Below are positions 5,420-13,736 of a DNA stretch of 14,918 nucleotides, piece after piece. This stretch comes from Victivallis vadensis. GTDB lineage: Bacteria > Verrucomicrobiota > Lentisphaeria > Victivallales > GWF2-50-93. The translations under genes and the position numbers were made by a program. A model generated the notes under the pieces. That model had not been told where the DNA came from, did not search any database, and saw nothing but the letters and a program-made list of their open reading frames with translations. Within the stretch, counting starts at the first letter, position 1. Each line of letters begins with the position of its first letter. The stretch lies in the NCBI GenBank assembly GCA_020718525.1, contig DYRX01000069.1, positions 1-14,918 on the forward strand, written 5' to 3'.

Positions 5420-7138
5420 TCACTGGAGTCTTTTTATGGCGTGCGTGATAGTGTTGGACTCGTTGTGGCTTATCGGCAAAGTGAAGGCTATCGTGCATGA
5501 TTCGCCCTTCTTGCCGCTGGCGGAGACTGTCCCCGCATGCGCCTCGATTATCCGCTTTGTGACCGCAAGCCCAAGTCCAGTGCCCGCAGAGCCTTTGGAC
5601 GTGAAGAATATTTCAAATATTTTTTCTGCGTCTTCGCCTGAAATTCCCGTTCCATTGTCGGAAACGGAGACGATTATGTAGTCCTTGGTGTCGCTGAAGC
5701 GGGCGTTGATCAGGATCATTCCGCCCTCTTTGGCGTCAATTGTCTCGAACTTGGACTGTATCGCGTGCTCGGAATTCAAAATCAGGTTGAGCAGAACCCT
5801 GTGTATTCCAGTCGCGTCGAATTCCGCATAGAGAGGAAGACTGCTGATCGCAGGATTCTTCGTGAGCTCGATGCCCTGCTGTTTAAGCTGGGGCGCCATG
5901 AGCTCGATCGCGTCGTCAATCACAGCGTTGAGATCGTTTATCTTCAAGTTCAGCTTCTGTTCGCTTGTCAGGTTGAGCAGGTCGAGGACGAGATTGACCA
6001 GCCTTCTGTGGTTTTTGCTGAGGATGGAGAGCGATTCGCCAGCCATTCCAAGATCCTTCTCCTCTATCGCCATATGCAGAAGATTCAGGCTTCCATCAAG
6101 CCCTGCGAGAATGTTTTTTATGTAGTGGGAAAGCCCTGCCGCAGTAGTCCCGGTCGCAACCAGACGCTCATTCTTCAGGTTGAATTCAAGCAGACGGATG
6201 TTTTCTATTGCAAGGGCGGCGCTGTGGGCGATCACCGTGGCAAGGCTCAGGTCGTCCTCCTCGTACACTGCAGAGCCTTCCATCTCGAAATATATCATCC
6301 CTGTCAACTGCTGGTTCACAAGCATCGGCACGCACATGGTGCTCTTTCTCAGAGGGACTTTGCCTTGCCCCTGCGGCGGCTGGGAATTGTTTTCCTTGGC
6401 CTGACCGACCGAAAGCACCGACTCCCTGTTCTCCTTTACGAAGTCAACAATGTTCGAGCTGATTTCGCCCTCGCCAATTTCCTCTATCGCCCCCTTGCGG
6501 TCCATTCCGGCGACAGGTTCGAACTTGCCGCTGTCGAGCCAGTAGATGATGAGAAAGACTTTGTTGACAGGCATAAGCTCGATGACTGCCGAGACAATTC
6601 TGGAATAGAGCTTGTCGAGGTTCGAAGTCGAGGCGATTGCATTTTGAAACTTATATATTGAAGAAAGCTGTCGGCTCTGCTCCGCCGCAGTCCTTGTCTG
6701 ATCCGGGCTCTTTTGAACTGACGCCGACGGCGCGAAAGTCTCCGGCTGCATTCTGACGGTGATCATCGGCATTGCGAGAGAGACGGTTTCATCCGCAGAG
6801 CGCTTGTTGTAGACTTCAAAGAGGGTGTTGCCGACACGCACCGGAGTTTTTTCAGGCATTGCGACAAGCCTGGAAACCTTCTGCCCGACAAGCCAGGTGC
6901 CGTTGGTGCTGTCCAGATCTTCAATGTTCCATCTTACCCCGTCGAAACTAAGGCGGCAATGGGATCTTGAAACAAGATTGTCAGGAATGACAATGTGGTT
7001 GTCGCCCTGTCCTTCTGCGGATCGCCCTATCGTGAATATACTGCGGTCAAGCTGAAACTCGGACCCCTTGGCTCCGCCGCTTATCACTTTGAGCACATAG
7101 TTGCCGCGTATTTGCTGAGCTTCTTGCGCCTGAGGCAT
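5420..7138 (-). CDS. FHA-GAF sensor histidine kinase
   Basis: From the ATG at 7138 (GGGAG eight bases upstream) this is a 572-residue soluble kinase; a GTG 21 nt earlier is the less likely start. Residues 15-110 form an FHA phosphothreonine-binding domain with 'IGRS', 'VSRSHCRL' (56-63) and 'DSTNGTW' (76-82). A linker leads to a GAF sensor domain at about 171-318. The kinase core has the H-box 'GLSHYIKNIL' with phospho-acceptor His338, N-box 'NLILNSEHAI' (Asn455), G1 'DNGTGI' (494-499) and G2 'GTGLGL' (519-524). There is no transmembrane segment, so it acts in the cytoplasm. The FHA domain would let it dock on a Thr-phosphorylated partner, linking Ser/Thr kinase signalling to a two-component phosphorelay. 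No response regulator or Ser/Thr kinase is in the window. The 2-nt spacing to the zinc-ribbon gene implies co-expression. The signal and target are unknown. Confidence 0.93.
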   Translation of the reverse strand: MPQAQEAQQIRGNYVLKVISGGAKGSEFQLDRSIFTIGRSAEGQGDNHIVIPDNLVSRSHCRLSFDGVRWNIEDLDSTNGTWLVGQKVSRLVAMPEKTPVRVGNTLFEVYNKRSADETVSLAMPMITVRMQPETFAPSASVQKSPDQTRTAAEQSRQLSSIYKFQNAIASTSNLDKLYSRIVSAVIELMPVNKVFLIIYWLDSGKFEPVAGMDRKGAIEEIGEGEISSNIVDFVKENRESVLSVGQAKENNSQPPQGQGKVPLRKSTMCVPMLVNQQLTGMIYFEMEGSAVYEEDDLSLATVIAHSAALAIENIRLLEFNLKNERLVATGTTAAGLSHYIKNILAGLDGSLNLLHMAIEEKDLGMAGESLSILSKNHRRLVNLVLDLLNLTSEQKLNLKINDLNAVIDDAIELMAPQLKQQGIELTKNPAISSLPLYAEFDATGIHRVLLNLILNSEHAIQSKFETIDAKEGGMILINARFSDTKDYIIVSVSDNGTGISGEDAEKIFEIFFTSKGSAGTGLGLAVTKRIIEAHAGTVSASGKKGESCTIAFTLPISHNESNTITHAIKRLQ

Positions 7139-7227
7139 CGAAAACACTCCCAAAAACACTTTTGTCGTTCAAAAACACATTCCGCCGACCATGAACAAAA
7201 CGTTTTCACCAAGAAAGGCGAAGCTTA

Positions 7228-7254
7228 AATTTAGCATCAAAGGCGTATTTTCAA
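7228..7254 (-). promoter_or_regulatory. Possible promoter for the histidine kinase
   Basis: On the minus strand TTGAAA (7254-7249) and TAAATT (7233-7228) are separated by 15 nt, and TG precedes the -10 as TGC-TAAATT. A start near 7220 would leave a leader of about 80 nt. Both the spacing and the -10 are suboptimal. It is the best-placed candidate I found between the divergent genes. Confidence 0.3.
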
Positions 7255-7291
7255 GCTCCATCGGAAAAAAATATTGATAAGTCCGTTATGC

Positions 7292-7319
7292 TTGATATTA
7301 ACTCAGATGGTGCTATATT
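7292..7319 (+). promoter_or_regulatory. Sigma-70-type promoter for gatCAB, extended -10
   Basis: TTGATA (7292-7297) and TATATT (7314-7319) are separated by 16 nt, and TGC directly before the -10 gives an extended -10 element. The bases after the -10 are seven consecutive C (7320-7326), so transcription would start at or just after that tract, about 90 nt before the gatC ATG. This is the clearest promoter in the window. Confidence 0.6.
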
Positions 7320-7416
7320 CCCCCCCTTGCCCCAATTGAACCGACACCTGCGCGATTCTATTTGTCGAGCAATTCCGGGCTCATTTTTTTTGCAAATGTT
7401 CAAGAGGAATGCTGAA

Positions 7417-7713
7417 ATGGCGGATTTGAAGTATCTTTGCGCTTTGGCGAGGCTTAGCCTATCCGATGACGAGGCAGAGCGGCTTGAAGGCGACATCAAC
7501 GGCGTATTGGATTACGTCGGACAGATTGCGGGAGCTGAGACGGACGGCATCGAGCCGACAGCCCATGCTTCTCCTGTCGTCAATGTTTTCAGAGAGGATA
7601 TTCCTAGCGAGGCTTTCGATGCATCTCTGATCCTGGCAAATGCGCCGGGGCTGATTGACGGGAAGCTCTTCAAGGTTCCCCAGGTTATGCCAGGCACGGA
7701 GGAGACACCGTGA
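7417..7713 (+). CDS. gatC: Glu-tRNA(Gln)/Asp-tRNA(Asn) amidotransferase subunit C
   Basis: This 98-residue protein matches GatC, the small subunit that wraps around GatA and GatB and stabilises the complex. Typical motifs are 'LKYLCALARLSLSDDEAERL' near the N-terminus, 'LDYVGQIAGAETDGIEPTAH' in the middle and 'FREDIPSEAFD' plus 'APGLIDGKLFKVPQV' near the end. The frame is open to 7288, but the ATG at 7417 is chosen because it has AGAGGA eight bases upstream and gives the family's normal length; the upstream extension has no GatC similarity. Its stop overlaps the GTG start of gatA (GTGA). It leads a gatC-gatA-gatB operon. Confidence 0.95.
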   Translation: MADLKYLCALARLSLSDDEAERLEGDINGVLDYVGQIAGAETDGIEPTAHASPVVNVFREDIPSEAFDASLILANAPGLIDGKLFKVPQVMPGTEETP

Positions 7714-9191
7714 ACGAGAGCGGACATTGCATCAGCGTCGCGCAGGCCTCCTCAATGCTTGAATCAGGAAAAATCAGCTCGCGGGAGCTTTGCGGAATCT
7801 TTTTGAAGAGAGTCGAGGAGACCGAGAGTGAAATATCCTCCTTTCTGCATTTGGACAAAGATGCCGTGCTCAAGGAAGCCGATGCGTCAGACGCCAGACG
7901 GGCGGCGGCGCGCCAGCTCGGACAATTTGACGGCATCCCAATAGCGATCAAGGACAATATCGCGGCGAAAGGTCAGCCTTGCACATGCGCATCGAAAATT
8001 CTAGAAGGCTATATTTCTCCGTATGACGCGACCGTCGTAGATAGGCTGAAATCGGCAGGCTTTGTCCTTTTCGGAAGGACTAACATGGACGAGTTTGCAA
8101 TGGGCTCCTCCTGTGAAAACAGCGCATACGCAATCACAAGAAACCCCTGGGATACTTCGAGAGTCACCGGCGGATCGAGCGGCGGCTCCGCGGCATCAGT
8201 CGCGGCGCGCCAAGTTCCCGCCGCGCTCGGTTCGGACACCGGAGGCTCCATTCGACAGCCTGCATCGTTCTGCGGCTGCGTCGGGCTAAAACCCAGCTAC
8301 GGCACTGTCTCCCGCTACGGCCTGGTCGCCTTCGCATCCTCGCTTGATCAGATTGGCCCCATGGCAAATACAGTACTGGACGCCGCGCATATCTTCGACA
8401 CGATATCAGGGAGAGATCCGATGGACGCAAGCTCCCTCGAAACAAGCGGAAAAACCTCCGCATCATTGGCGAATCCCGCAGGACTCAAGGGAAAAAAAAT
8501 CGCCGTGGCGACCGAGCACATGGAAAGTCCCGGACTCGACGACGGAGTGAAAAAAGTCTTTTCAGACAGCCTGTCCCTGCTTCGCTCCGCCGGAGCGGAA
8601 ATAGTCGAAATCTCGCTCCCGAACAGCAAATACGCGATTGCAGACTACTATGTGATAGCTACGGCTGAAGCGAGCGCGAATCTCGCAAGATTCGACGGGG
8701 TCAGATATGGAAAAAGGGAGCCCGCGAAGGATCTCATCGAGACATATTTTCAGACGAGAGGGCACGGATTCGGCCCGGAAGTGAAGAGGCGCATACTCCT
8801 GGGCACCTTTGTCCTTAGCAGCGGATACTACGATGCATACTATCTCAAAGCGCAGAAGCTGAGAACCCTCATAAGAAACGATTTTCTTGAAGCCTTTGGG
8901 AAATGCGACGCAATCCTTTCCCCCGCCTCTCCGTTTCCAGCCTTCAAATTCGGGGAGAAGTCAGATCCGCTCCAAATGTATCTTGCCGACATCTACACAA
9001 TCTCTGCGAATCTCGCAGGTATTTGCGCGCTCAGCGTTCCCGCAGGGCTTCATGCCGGCACCGGGCTTCCCGTCGGCATTCAAATATCTGGCAAGCACAT
9101 GGCTGAAAAGGAAATCCTGGAGATTGGAGCCGCTTTGGAAGCAATGAGGACTCCTAAAGTTTTCCTGCCTGAGATCGGAGGCCGGAAATGA
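7710..9191 (+). CDS. gatA: Glu-tRNA(Gln)/Asp-tRNA(Asn) amidotransferase subunit A
   Basis: GatA is the glutaminase of the GatCAB complex. It releases ammonia from glutamine for transfer to Glu-tRNA(Gln) or Asp-tRNA(Asn) in the cytoplasm. The amidase-signature triad is intact: Lys81 in 'PIAIKDN', cis-Ser156 in 'GGSSGGS' and Ser180 in 'SDTGGSIRQPA', with the same spacing (75 and 24 residues) as the characterised Staphylococcus aureus enzyme. The length of 493 is normal, near 485. It starts with GTG at 7710, with GGAGGAG five bases upstream, and overlaps gatC by four bases. Its stop overlaps the ATG of gatB by four bases. The overlaps fit translation of the three subunits in similar amounts. Confidence 0.98.
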   Translation: MNESGHCISVAQASSMLESGKISSRELCGIFLKRVEETESEISSFLHLDKDAVLKEADASDARRAAARQLGQFDGIPIAIKDNIAAKGQPCTCASKILEGYISPYDATVVDRLKSAGFVLFGRTNMDEFAMGSSCENSAYAITRNPWDTSRVTGGSSGGSAASVAARQVPAALGSDTGGSIRQPASFCGCVGLKPSYGTVSRYGLVAFASSLDQIGPMANTVLDAAHIFDTISGRDPMDASSLETSGKTSASLANPAGLKGKKIAVATEHMESPGLDDGVKKVFSDSLSLLRSAGAEIVEISLPNSKYAIADYYVIATAEASANLARFDGVRYGKREPAKDLIETYFQTRGHGFGPEVKRRILLGTFVLSSGYYDAYYLKAQKLRTLIRNDFLEAFGKCDAILSPASPFPAFKFGEKSDPLQMYLADIYTISANLAGICALSVPAGLHAGTGLPVGIQISGKHMAEKEILEIGAALEAMRTPKVFLPEIGGRK

Positions 9192-10633
9192 GCGTCTACG
9201 AAGCTGTCATAGGCTTGGAGGTCCATGTCCAGCTCAGCACAAGGACAAAGATGTTCTGCTCATGCCCGAACAGATTCGGCGAGGAGCCCAACACCCTGAT
9301 TTGCCCTGTCTGCACTGGCAATCCGGGGGTTCTGCCCACGCCCAACAGGGAGGCGGTACTAAAGACAATCATGGCGGGAATGATGACTTCCTGCGAAATC
9401 TCCCGCTATTCTAAATTTGACAGGAAAAGCTATTTTTATCCGGACATGCCAAAAAACTATCAGATATCGCAGTACGATCTCCCTTTCTGCTTGCGAGGCT
9501 CGATAAAAATTGGAGGCAAAGGCTTTTCAGGCGCCCCTCTCGGAAATAAAACCATAGGCATAACGAGAATCCACCTCGAGGAGGATGTCGCAAAATCTCT
9601 CCATTTGTCTGGCGCCAGCGGCATTGACTTCAACAGGGCTGGAGTTCCTCTCATGGAAATCGTGAGCGAGCCGGACATGCGAAGTCCAGATGAAGCCTAC
9701 GCCTACCTCAGCGCCCTCAAGGAAATCATGCAGTTCGGAGGGATCAGCGACTGCGACATGGAAAAGGGGCAGATGCGCTGTGACGTGAATGTCTCGATCA
9801 GAAAATGCGGCGATACAGCCTTTGGGACAAAGATAGAAATTAAAAATCTCAACAGCTTCAGGGCGGCGCACCGTGCTCTGATCCATGAAATCGAAAGACA
9901 GACGGAAGTCCTCTCAAAAAACGGGACTCTCGAGCAGGAGACCAGAGCCTGGAACGACGACGAGGCATTCACGTTCCTTCTCAGAAAAAAGGAGAGCGCG
10001 CACGACTACAGATATTTCCCGGAGCCGGACATGATGCCGATGGTCTTCTGCGAGGCTGAACTTGAAAGCATACGCAAATCGGTCCCGGAGCTTCCGGCGG
10101 AAATGCGCGCAAGATTCGTATCCTCGCTGGGGCTCACTCAGTACGACGCGGAAGTCATATCATCGGACAAGCTTCTTGCCAGCTATTTCGACAAGGCTTC
10201 CAAACTTGTGAAAAATCCGAAAATTCTTGCGAACTGGATCATCTCGGAACTGCTCCGCGAACTGTCGGAACGAAAAATTTCAGTTGCAGAAAACACTGTC
10301 TCTCCAGAGCAGTTGGCGGAGCTTGTCAATCTGGTCTCCGACGCCGTGATCAACGCAAAAACCGCAAAAGAACTCATCTTACCTATACTCTTCGAGTCCG
10401 ATGCCATGCCCTCCCAGATCGTTAAGGAAAAATCCCTCTCCCAAGTCTCCGACGATTCCGCCCTGCTAGCAATTGTCGAAAAAATTGTCGAATCATTTCC
10501 TGCTCAGGTCGAACAGTTCAAATCTGGCAAGACTGCAGTTCTGCAGTTTCTAGTCGGACAGGCGATGAAGGAAAGCAAGGGAAAGGCAAACCCGCAGATA
10601 CTCAGCAAGCTGTTCAAGGACAAACTCTCATGA
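9188..10633 (+). CDS. gatB: Glu-tRNA(Gln)/Asp-tRNA(Asn) amidotransferase subunit B
   Basis: GatB is the ATP-dependent kinase and transamidase subunit. It phosphorylates the tRNA-bound Glu or Asp and amidates it with ammonia from GatA. The N-terminal cradle begins 'YEAVIGLEVHVQLSTRTKMF', then Cys24, Cys26, Cys39 and Cys42 form the zinc-site pattern ('FCSC' and 'CPVC'). 'NPGVLPTPN' and the hallmark 'KSYFYPDMPKNYQISQYDLP' follow. 'DFNRAGVPLMEIVSEPD' and 'EIKNLNSF' are also present. The C-terminal helical and YqeY-like tRNA-binding tail ends at residue 481, the usual length. The start is the overlap ATGA with gatA. The gene set alone cannot show whether Gln-tRNA, Asn-tRNA or both are made. Confidence 0.98.
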   Translation: MSVYEAVIGLEVHVQLSTRTKMFCSCPNRFGEEPNTLICPVCTGNPGVLPTPNREAVLKTIMAGMMTSCEISRYSKFDRKSYFYPDMPKNYQISQYDLPFCLRGSIKIGGKGFSGAPLGNKTIGITRIHLEEDVAKSLHLSGASGIDFNRAGVPLMEIVSEPDMRSPDEAYAYLSALKEIMQFGGISDCDMEKGQMRCDVNVSIRKCGDTAFGTKIEIKNLNSFRAAHRALIHEIERQTEVLSKNGTLEQETRAWNDDEAFTFLLRKKESAHDYRYFPEPDMMPMVFCEAELESIRKSVPELPAEMRARFVSSLGLTQYDAEVISSDKLLASYFDKASKLVKNPKILANWIISELLRELSERKISVAENTVSPEQLAELVNLVSDAVINAKTAKELILPILFESDAMPSQIVKEKSLSQVSDDSALLAIVEKIVESFPAQVEQFKSGKTAVLQFLVGQAMKESKGKANPQILSKLFKDKLS

Positions 10634-10712
10634 GCCTCATTCCAAAGACAACTGTGCCGCCAAGCTTTTTTTGTGCCTCGGAATCATCCATCACCTCTCA
10701 TGAGGCGTACAC

Positions 10713-12071
10713 ATGAGAATAGGAATTTTAGGCGCGGGAGAGCTCGGAAGAAATCTGGCGGAGATCTTCTGCAACGACAAAAACGACGTTCTCATAACCG
10801 ACAATTCCCCGGAGCTTCTGCGTTCGGTCTCGGAAAAATACGATCTCATGACAATCTGCGGAAACGGCGCCACCAGCCCGGTTCTGAAAAAGATGGCTGA
10901 GCACATTGACATTCTCATCGCTGCGACAGGCGACGACCCCAGCAACATCATCGCGTGCCAGGTAGCATCGAATCTCGGTGTCGAAAAGACGATCTGCCGC
11001 CTCTCCTCGATGGACTATTTCTCAGAAGTTGGCAATTTCATCCCCTCACTTCTCGGAATTACCCACATCATCATCCCCGAAGACGAGGTCTCTGAAAAAA
11101 TCCTCAGCTCAATTTCACATCTTTCGGTGATCGAAAAAATAGAGTTCGACGCTCCGGACGTTGAGATTACAGGATTCAAGATCAGACCGGCATCACCCCT
11201 CGTGGGGATAAGGCTCAAGGATTTTCCCGACAGGGAGCTTCTTTCTTCCCTGCGTTTCTCGGCACTCATCAGGGACAACAAATTCATAGTTCCACACGGG
11301 GACACCATACTGGCATCGCGAGACGAAGTCTATGTCTCCGGAAAAAAAGACAGCATAATGGCGCTCCTCGAGTGGGGCGGCATGGGAGCAGAAAGCCCCC
11401 AGAGAAAACGAATTCTAATCGGCGGCGGGACAAAGCTTGGCAAGCTTCTCGCTTTGAAGCTCAACGACCTGGGCTACGATGTCAGGCTCATTGAAAGCGA
11501 TCCGCAGAACTGCGAACGGATACTCGACGAACTGCGAAAGAATATCGTCGTCATCAAGGGCAAGCCCACAGATGCCGACATTCTTCGGGAGGCGGGCGTC
11601 AACGGAGCCTACGCCTATATCAGCGTCATGAAGGACGACGAGGACAATATTTTAAGCTGTATCCTGGCGAAAAAATTGAACGCCGGAAAGGTCGTGAACG
11701 TTACAAACCGCATCCAATACCAGGAAATAGTGTCGGCAATAACCTCGATTGACTGCTCGATCAGCCCCTGCCTCGTTGCTGTTAATTCCATCCTGAAACT
11801 TTTCACGACCCAAAAATCGAGAATAAGCGCCCTCTTCCACAGGACGAACGCCGTCGTGCTGGAACTGCGTGTCGAATCCAATTCTCCGGTCTGCAGTAAA
11901 ATGATTTCCGAAAGCGGATGTCCCCCAGATGTTCTCTTCGCTTTTGTCATGAGGAACCGCGAAATGCTCGCCGCAGTCGGCTCGCTGGTACTGGAAAAGG
12001 GCGACATTGTCACTGCCGTCTCCGACTACGACAATCTGAAGACTCTCGAAAAACTTTTTTCCCCGAGATAG
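10713..12071 (+). CDS. trkA: Trk system potassium uptake regulatory protein TrkA
   Basis: This 452-residue protein has the full double-RCK layout of TrkA. The first Rossmann domain has 'ILGAGELGRNLAE' (5-17) with Asp30 at the end of the second strand, the position expected to bind nucleotide ribose. The first TrkA-C lobe lies at about 145-215, a second Rossmann domain starts at 'ILIGGGTKLGKLL' (234-246), and a second TrkA-C lobe is at about 375-450. TrkA sits on the cytoplasmic face of TrkH and gates it in response to NAD(H), ATP/ADP or c-di-AMP, depending on the organism. GAGG lies seven bases before the ATG. It is 79 nt after gatB, so it may be read through from the gat promoter; I see no convincing separate promoter. 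TrkH follows with no gap. Confidence 0.95.
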   Translation: MRIGILGAGELGRNLAEIFCNDKNDVLITDNSPELLRSVSEKYDLMTICGNGATSPVLKKMAEHIDILIAATGDDPSNIIACQVASNLGVEKTICRLSSMDYFSEVGNFIPSLLGITHIIIPEDEVSEKILSSISHLSVIEKIEFDAPDVEITGFKIRPASPLVGIRLKDFPDRELLSSLRFSALIRDNKFIVPHGDTILASRDEVYVSGKKDSIMALLEWGGMGAESPQRKRILIGGGTKLGKLLALKLNDLGYDVRLIESDPQNCERILDELRKNIVVIKGKPTDADILREAGVNGAYAYISVMKDDEDNILSCILAKKLNAGKVVNVTNRIQYQEIVSAITSIDCSISPCLVAVNSILKLFTTQKSRISALFHRTNAVVLELRVESNSPVCSKMISESGCPPDVLFAFVMRNREMLAAVGSLVLEKGDIVTAVSDYDNLKTLEKLFSPR

Positions 12072-13595
12072 ATGATGAACATCAGAAGTGTCGCGAACGT
12101 AGTCGCATCGCTGTCAATCGTTGTCGGATTTTTCATCGCATCCTCCGCGCTGGTTTCAATCATCTGCGGCGATCCGAGATCTGCCATCTACGGACTTCTC
12201 GTTTCTGGAGCATTCCCGGTCGTCCTCGGCTCCATAGCCTTCTATTTCACAAGAGGGGAAAACGAGTTCGGAATACGGGAAGGCTTTGGAATCGTCACCT
12301 TCGCCTGGATATTCACATCAATCTTCGGTGCAATTCCATTCATGATCATAATGGACATGTACTGGTACGACGCATTTTTCGAGACCATGTCCGGATTCAC
12401 GACGACCGGAGCTAGCGTCCTTGACAACACGCTTGTCCTCACGAGCGGTGAAACGCTGAAATACGGGATTGCGGATCTCCCGAAAGGACTGCTCTACTGG
12501 AGAAGCATGACCCACTGGCTCGGAGGCATGGGCATTGTCGTGCTTTCTATTGCAATACTCCCATTTCTTGGAATAGGCGGCCATCAGCTCTACATGGCGG
12601 AAACCAGCGGCGCGGACAAGAGCAACAAGCTCACCCCGAGAATCGCCAATACAGCAAGAGCAATGTGGAGCGTATATGTCCTGATCACAATTCTACAGAC
12701 GCTTCTTCTCTGGGGAGGCGGGATGACCTTTTTTGAAGCTTGGTGCCATTCCTGCTCGACAATCGCAACTGGAGGCTTCTCTACCGAGCAGGACAGCATC
12801 GCCGCCTTCGACAGCTTCTACATCGAGTGCGTCGTCATGCTTTTCATGTTTGTAGCAAGCCTCAATTTTGCTCTACACTACAGCGCAATAATCCGACACA
12901 AGACCATGTCCTATTTCGAGGACGAGGAATTCCGTCTCTATTCCTTTATAATTATCATTGCAACTGTCACCATCGCCTTCTCCCTAATGGGCGGAAAGAT
13001 ACTCCTTGCCGATTCGAAGGTAATTGACGCAGACCTGGCAAATTCGTTCCGCTATTCCGCGTTTCAGGTCATTTCTCTAATTTCCTCTACTGGCTTCGCA
13101 ACAGCAGATGTTGCCGACTGGCCTCCATACTCCAAGCTTGTCGTACTTATTATTTCCTTTGTCGCGGCATGTGCAGGCTCTACCGCTGGCGGACTGAAAA
13201 TATCAAGACTCCTCATATGCACGAAGTACTCCATCCACAGAATCAGCGCCACAATTTTCCCTAATCTCGTCAGAAACGCCCGCTTCAACGGAGAGCGCAT
13301 GGATTCGTCCACAATGCACAAGGCCGTCTCGTTTTTCTTCATATACTGTCTTATAACCTTGCTGACCGCGATAGCAGTTTCAATTCTGGAAAGCTCCGAT
13401 TTGGAGACAAACATCAGCACCGCAATCGCCTGCGTCTCAAATGTCGGCCCAGGTCTCGGAAAGGTCAGCCAGATAAACACATTCGCCTGGATGACACCCG
13501 CTTCAAAAATGGTCTTAAGCGCGGCAATGCTGATAGGAAGGCTGGAAGTCTTCACAATTTTAGTCGTTCTGCTTCCATCCTTCTGGAAACGATAG
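12072..13595 (+). CDS. trkH: TrkH-family potassium uptake channel
   Basis: This 507-residue inner-membrane protein has the four-fold repeat of the Trk/Ktr/HKT superfamily. The four selectivity-filter loops are visible: 'SGFTTTGAS' (107-115), 'TIATGGFST' (230-238), 'SSTGFATAD' (338-346) and 'SNVGPGLGKV' (456-465), each with the key glycine. 'WRSMTHWLGGMGIVVL' (143-158) and 'AGSTAGGLKISR' (368-379) are further TrkH hallmarks. About eight to ten hydrophobic segments surround them. It takes up K+ together with TrkA, whose gene is directly upstream. The trkA stop (TAG) abuts this ATG, and a second ATG follows immediately (12075). With no clear Shine-Dalgarno, coupled translation is likely. The length fits TrkH (about 480) better than KtrB (about 450). 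Confidence 0.95.
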   Translation: MMNIRSVANVVASLSIVVGFFIASSALVSIICGDPRSAIYGLLVSGAFPVVLGSIAFYFTRGENEFGIREGFGIVTFAWIFTSIFGAIPFMIIMDMYWYDAFFETMSGFTTTGASVLDNTLVLTSGETLKYGIADLPKGLLYWRSMTHWLGGMGIVVLSIAILPFLGIGGHQLYMAETSGADKSNKLTPRIANTARAMWSVYVLITILQTLLLWGGGMTFFEAWCHSCSTIATGGFSTEQDSIAAFDSFYIECVVMLFMFVASLNFALHYSAIIRHKTMSYFEDEEFRLYSFIIIIATVTIAFSLMGGKILLADSKVIDADLANSFRYSAFQVISLISSTGFATADVADWPPYSKLVVLIISFVAACAGSTAGGLKISRLLICTKYSIHRISATIFPNLVRNARFNGERMDSSTMHKAVSFFFIYCLITLLTAIAVSILESSDLETNISTAIACVSNVGPGLGKVSQINTFAWMTPASKMVLSAAMLIGRLEVFTILVVLLPSFWKR

Positions 13596-13655
13596 ACCCC
13601 GCCCTCAGTAAGACGCCCGTCTGCAAATAAAGATACGAGAAAAGGATTTAAAACA

Positions 13656-13736
13656 ATGCCCATAAATGTTGAAGTCCTGAAAATTCAATCGGCACTTGCA
13701 TTGGAAGATTTCGCAGTCGGGCGCATCTCCGAATGA
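13656..13736 (+). CDS. Possible 26-residue ORF overlapping the cobD start
   Basis: An ATG at 13656 opens a 26-codon frame, 'MPINVEVLKIQSALALEDF' then 'AVGRISE', ending in a TGA that overlaps the cobD ATG by four bases (ATGA). AAAGGA lies about 10 bases before the ATG. The cobD start has no ribosome binding site of its own, so this ORF could load ribosomes for cobD. The peptide has no recognised motif, no run of a single regulatory amino acid and no hydrophobic segment. It might be a coupling leader, a decayed gene start, or chance. Confidence 0.4.
   Translation: MPINVEVLKIQSALALEDFAVGRISE

Noticed and set aside
5765..6661. A 298-codon plus-strand open frame opposite the histidine kinase
   Set aside because: The minus-strand frame encodes intact GAF and kinase motifs throughout this interval, so the plus-strand frame is a shadow.
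7139..7416. The divergent intergenic region as a replication origin
   Set aside because: Genes diverge from this region, but I found no DnaA-box-like sequences (TTATNCACA), no dnaA, dnaN or gidA nearby, and no clustered AT-rich repeats. A simple divergent promoter region explains it.
13611..13622. AGACG-CC-CGTCT inverted repeat as a terminator of trkH
   Set aside because: The loop would be only two bases and no T tract follows, so a functional terminator is unlikely.
13596..13735. A cobalamin riboswitch upstream of cobD
   Set aside because: The gap of about 60 nt before the small ORF is too short and has no B12-box-like sequence or matching stem set.
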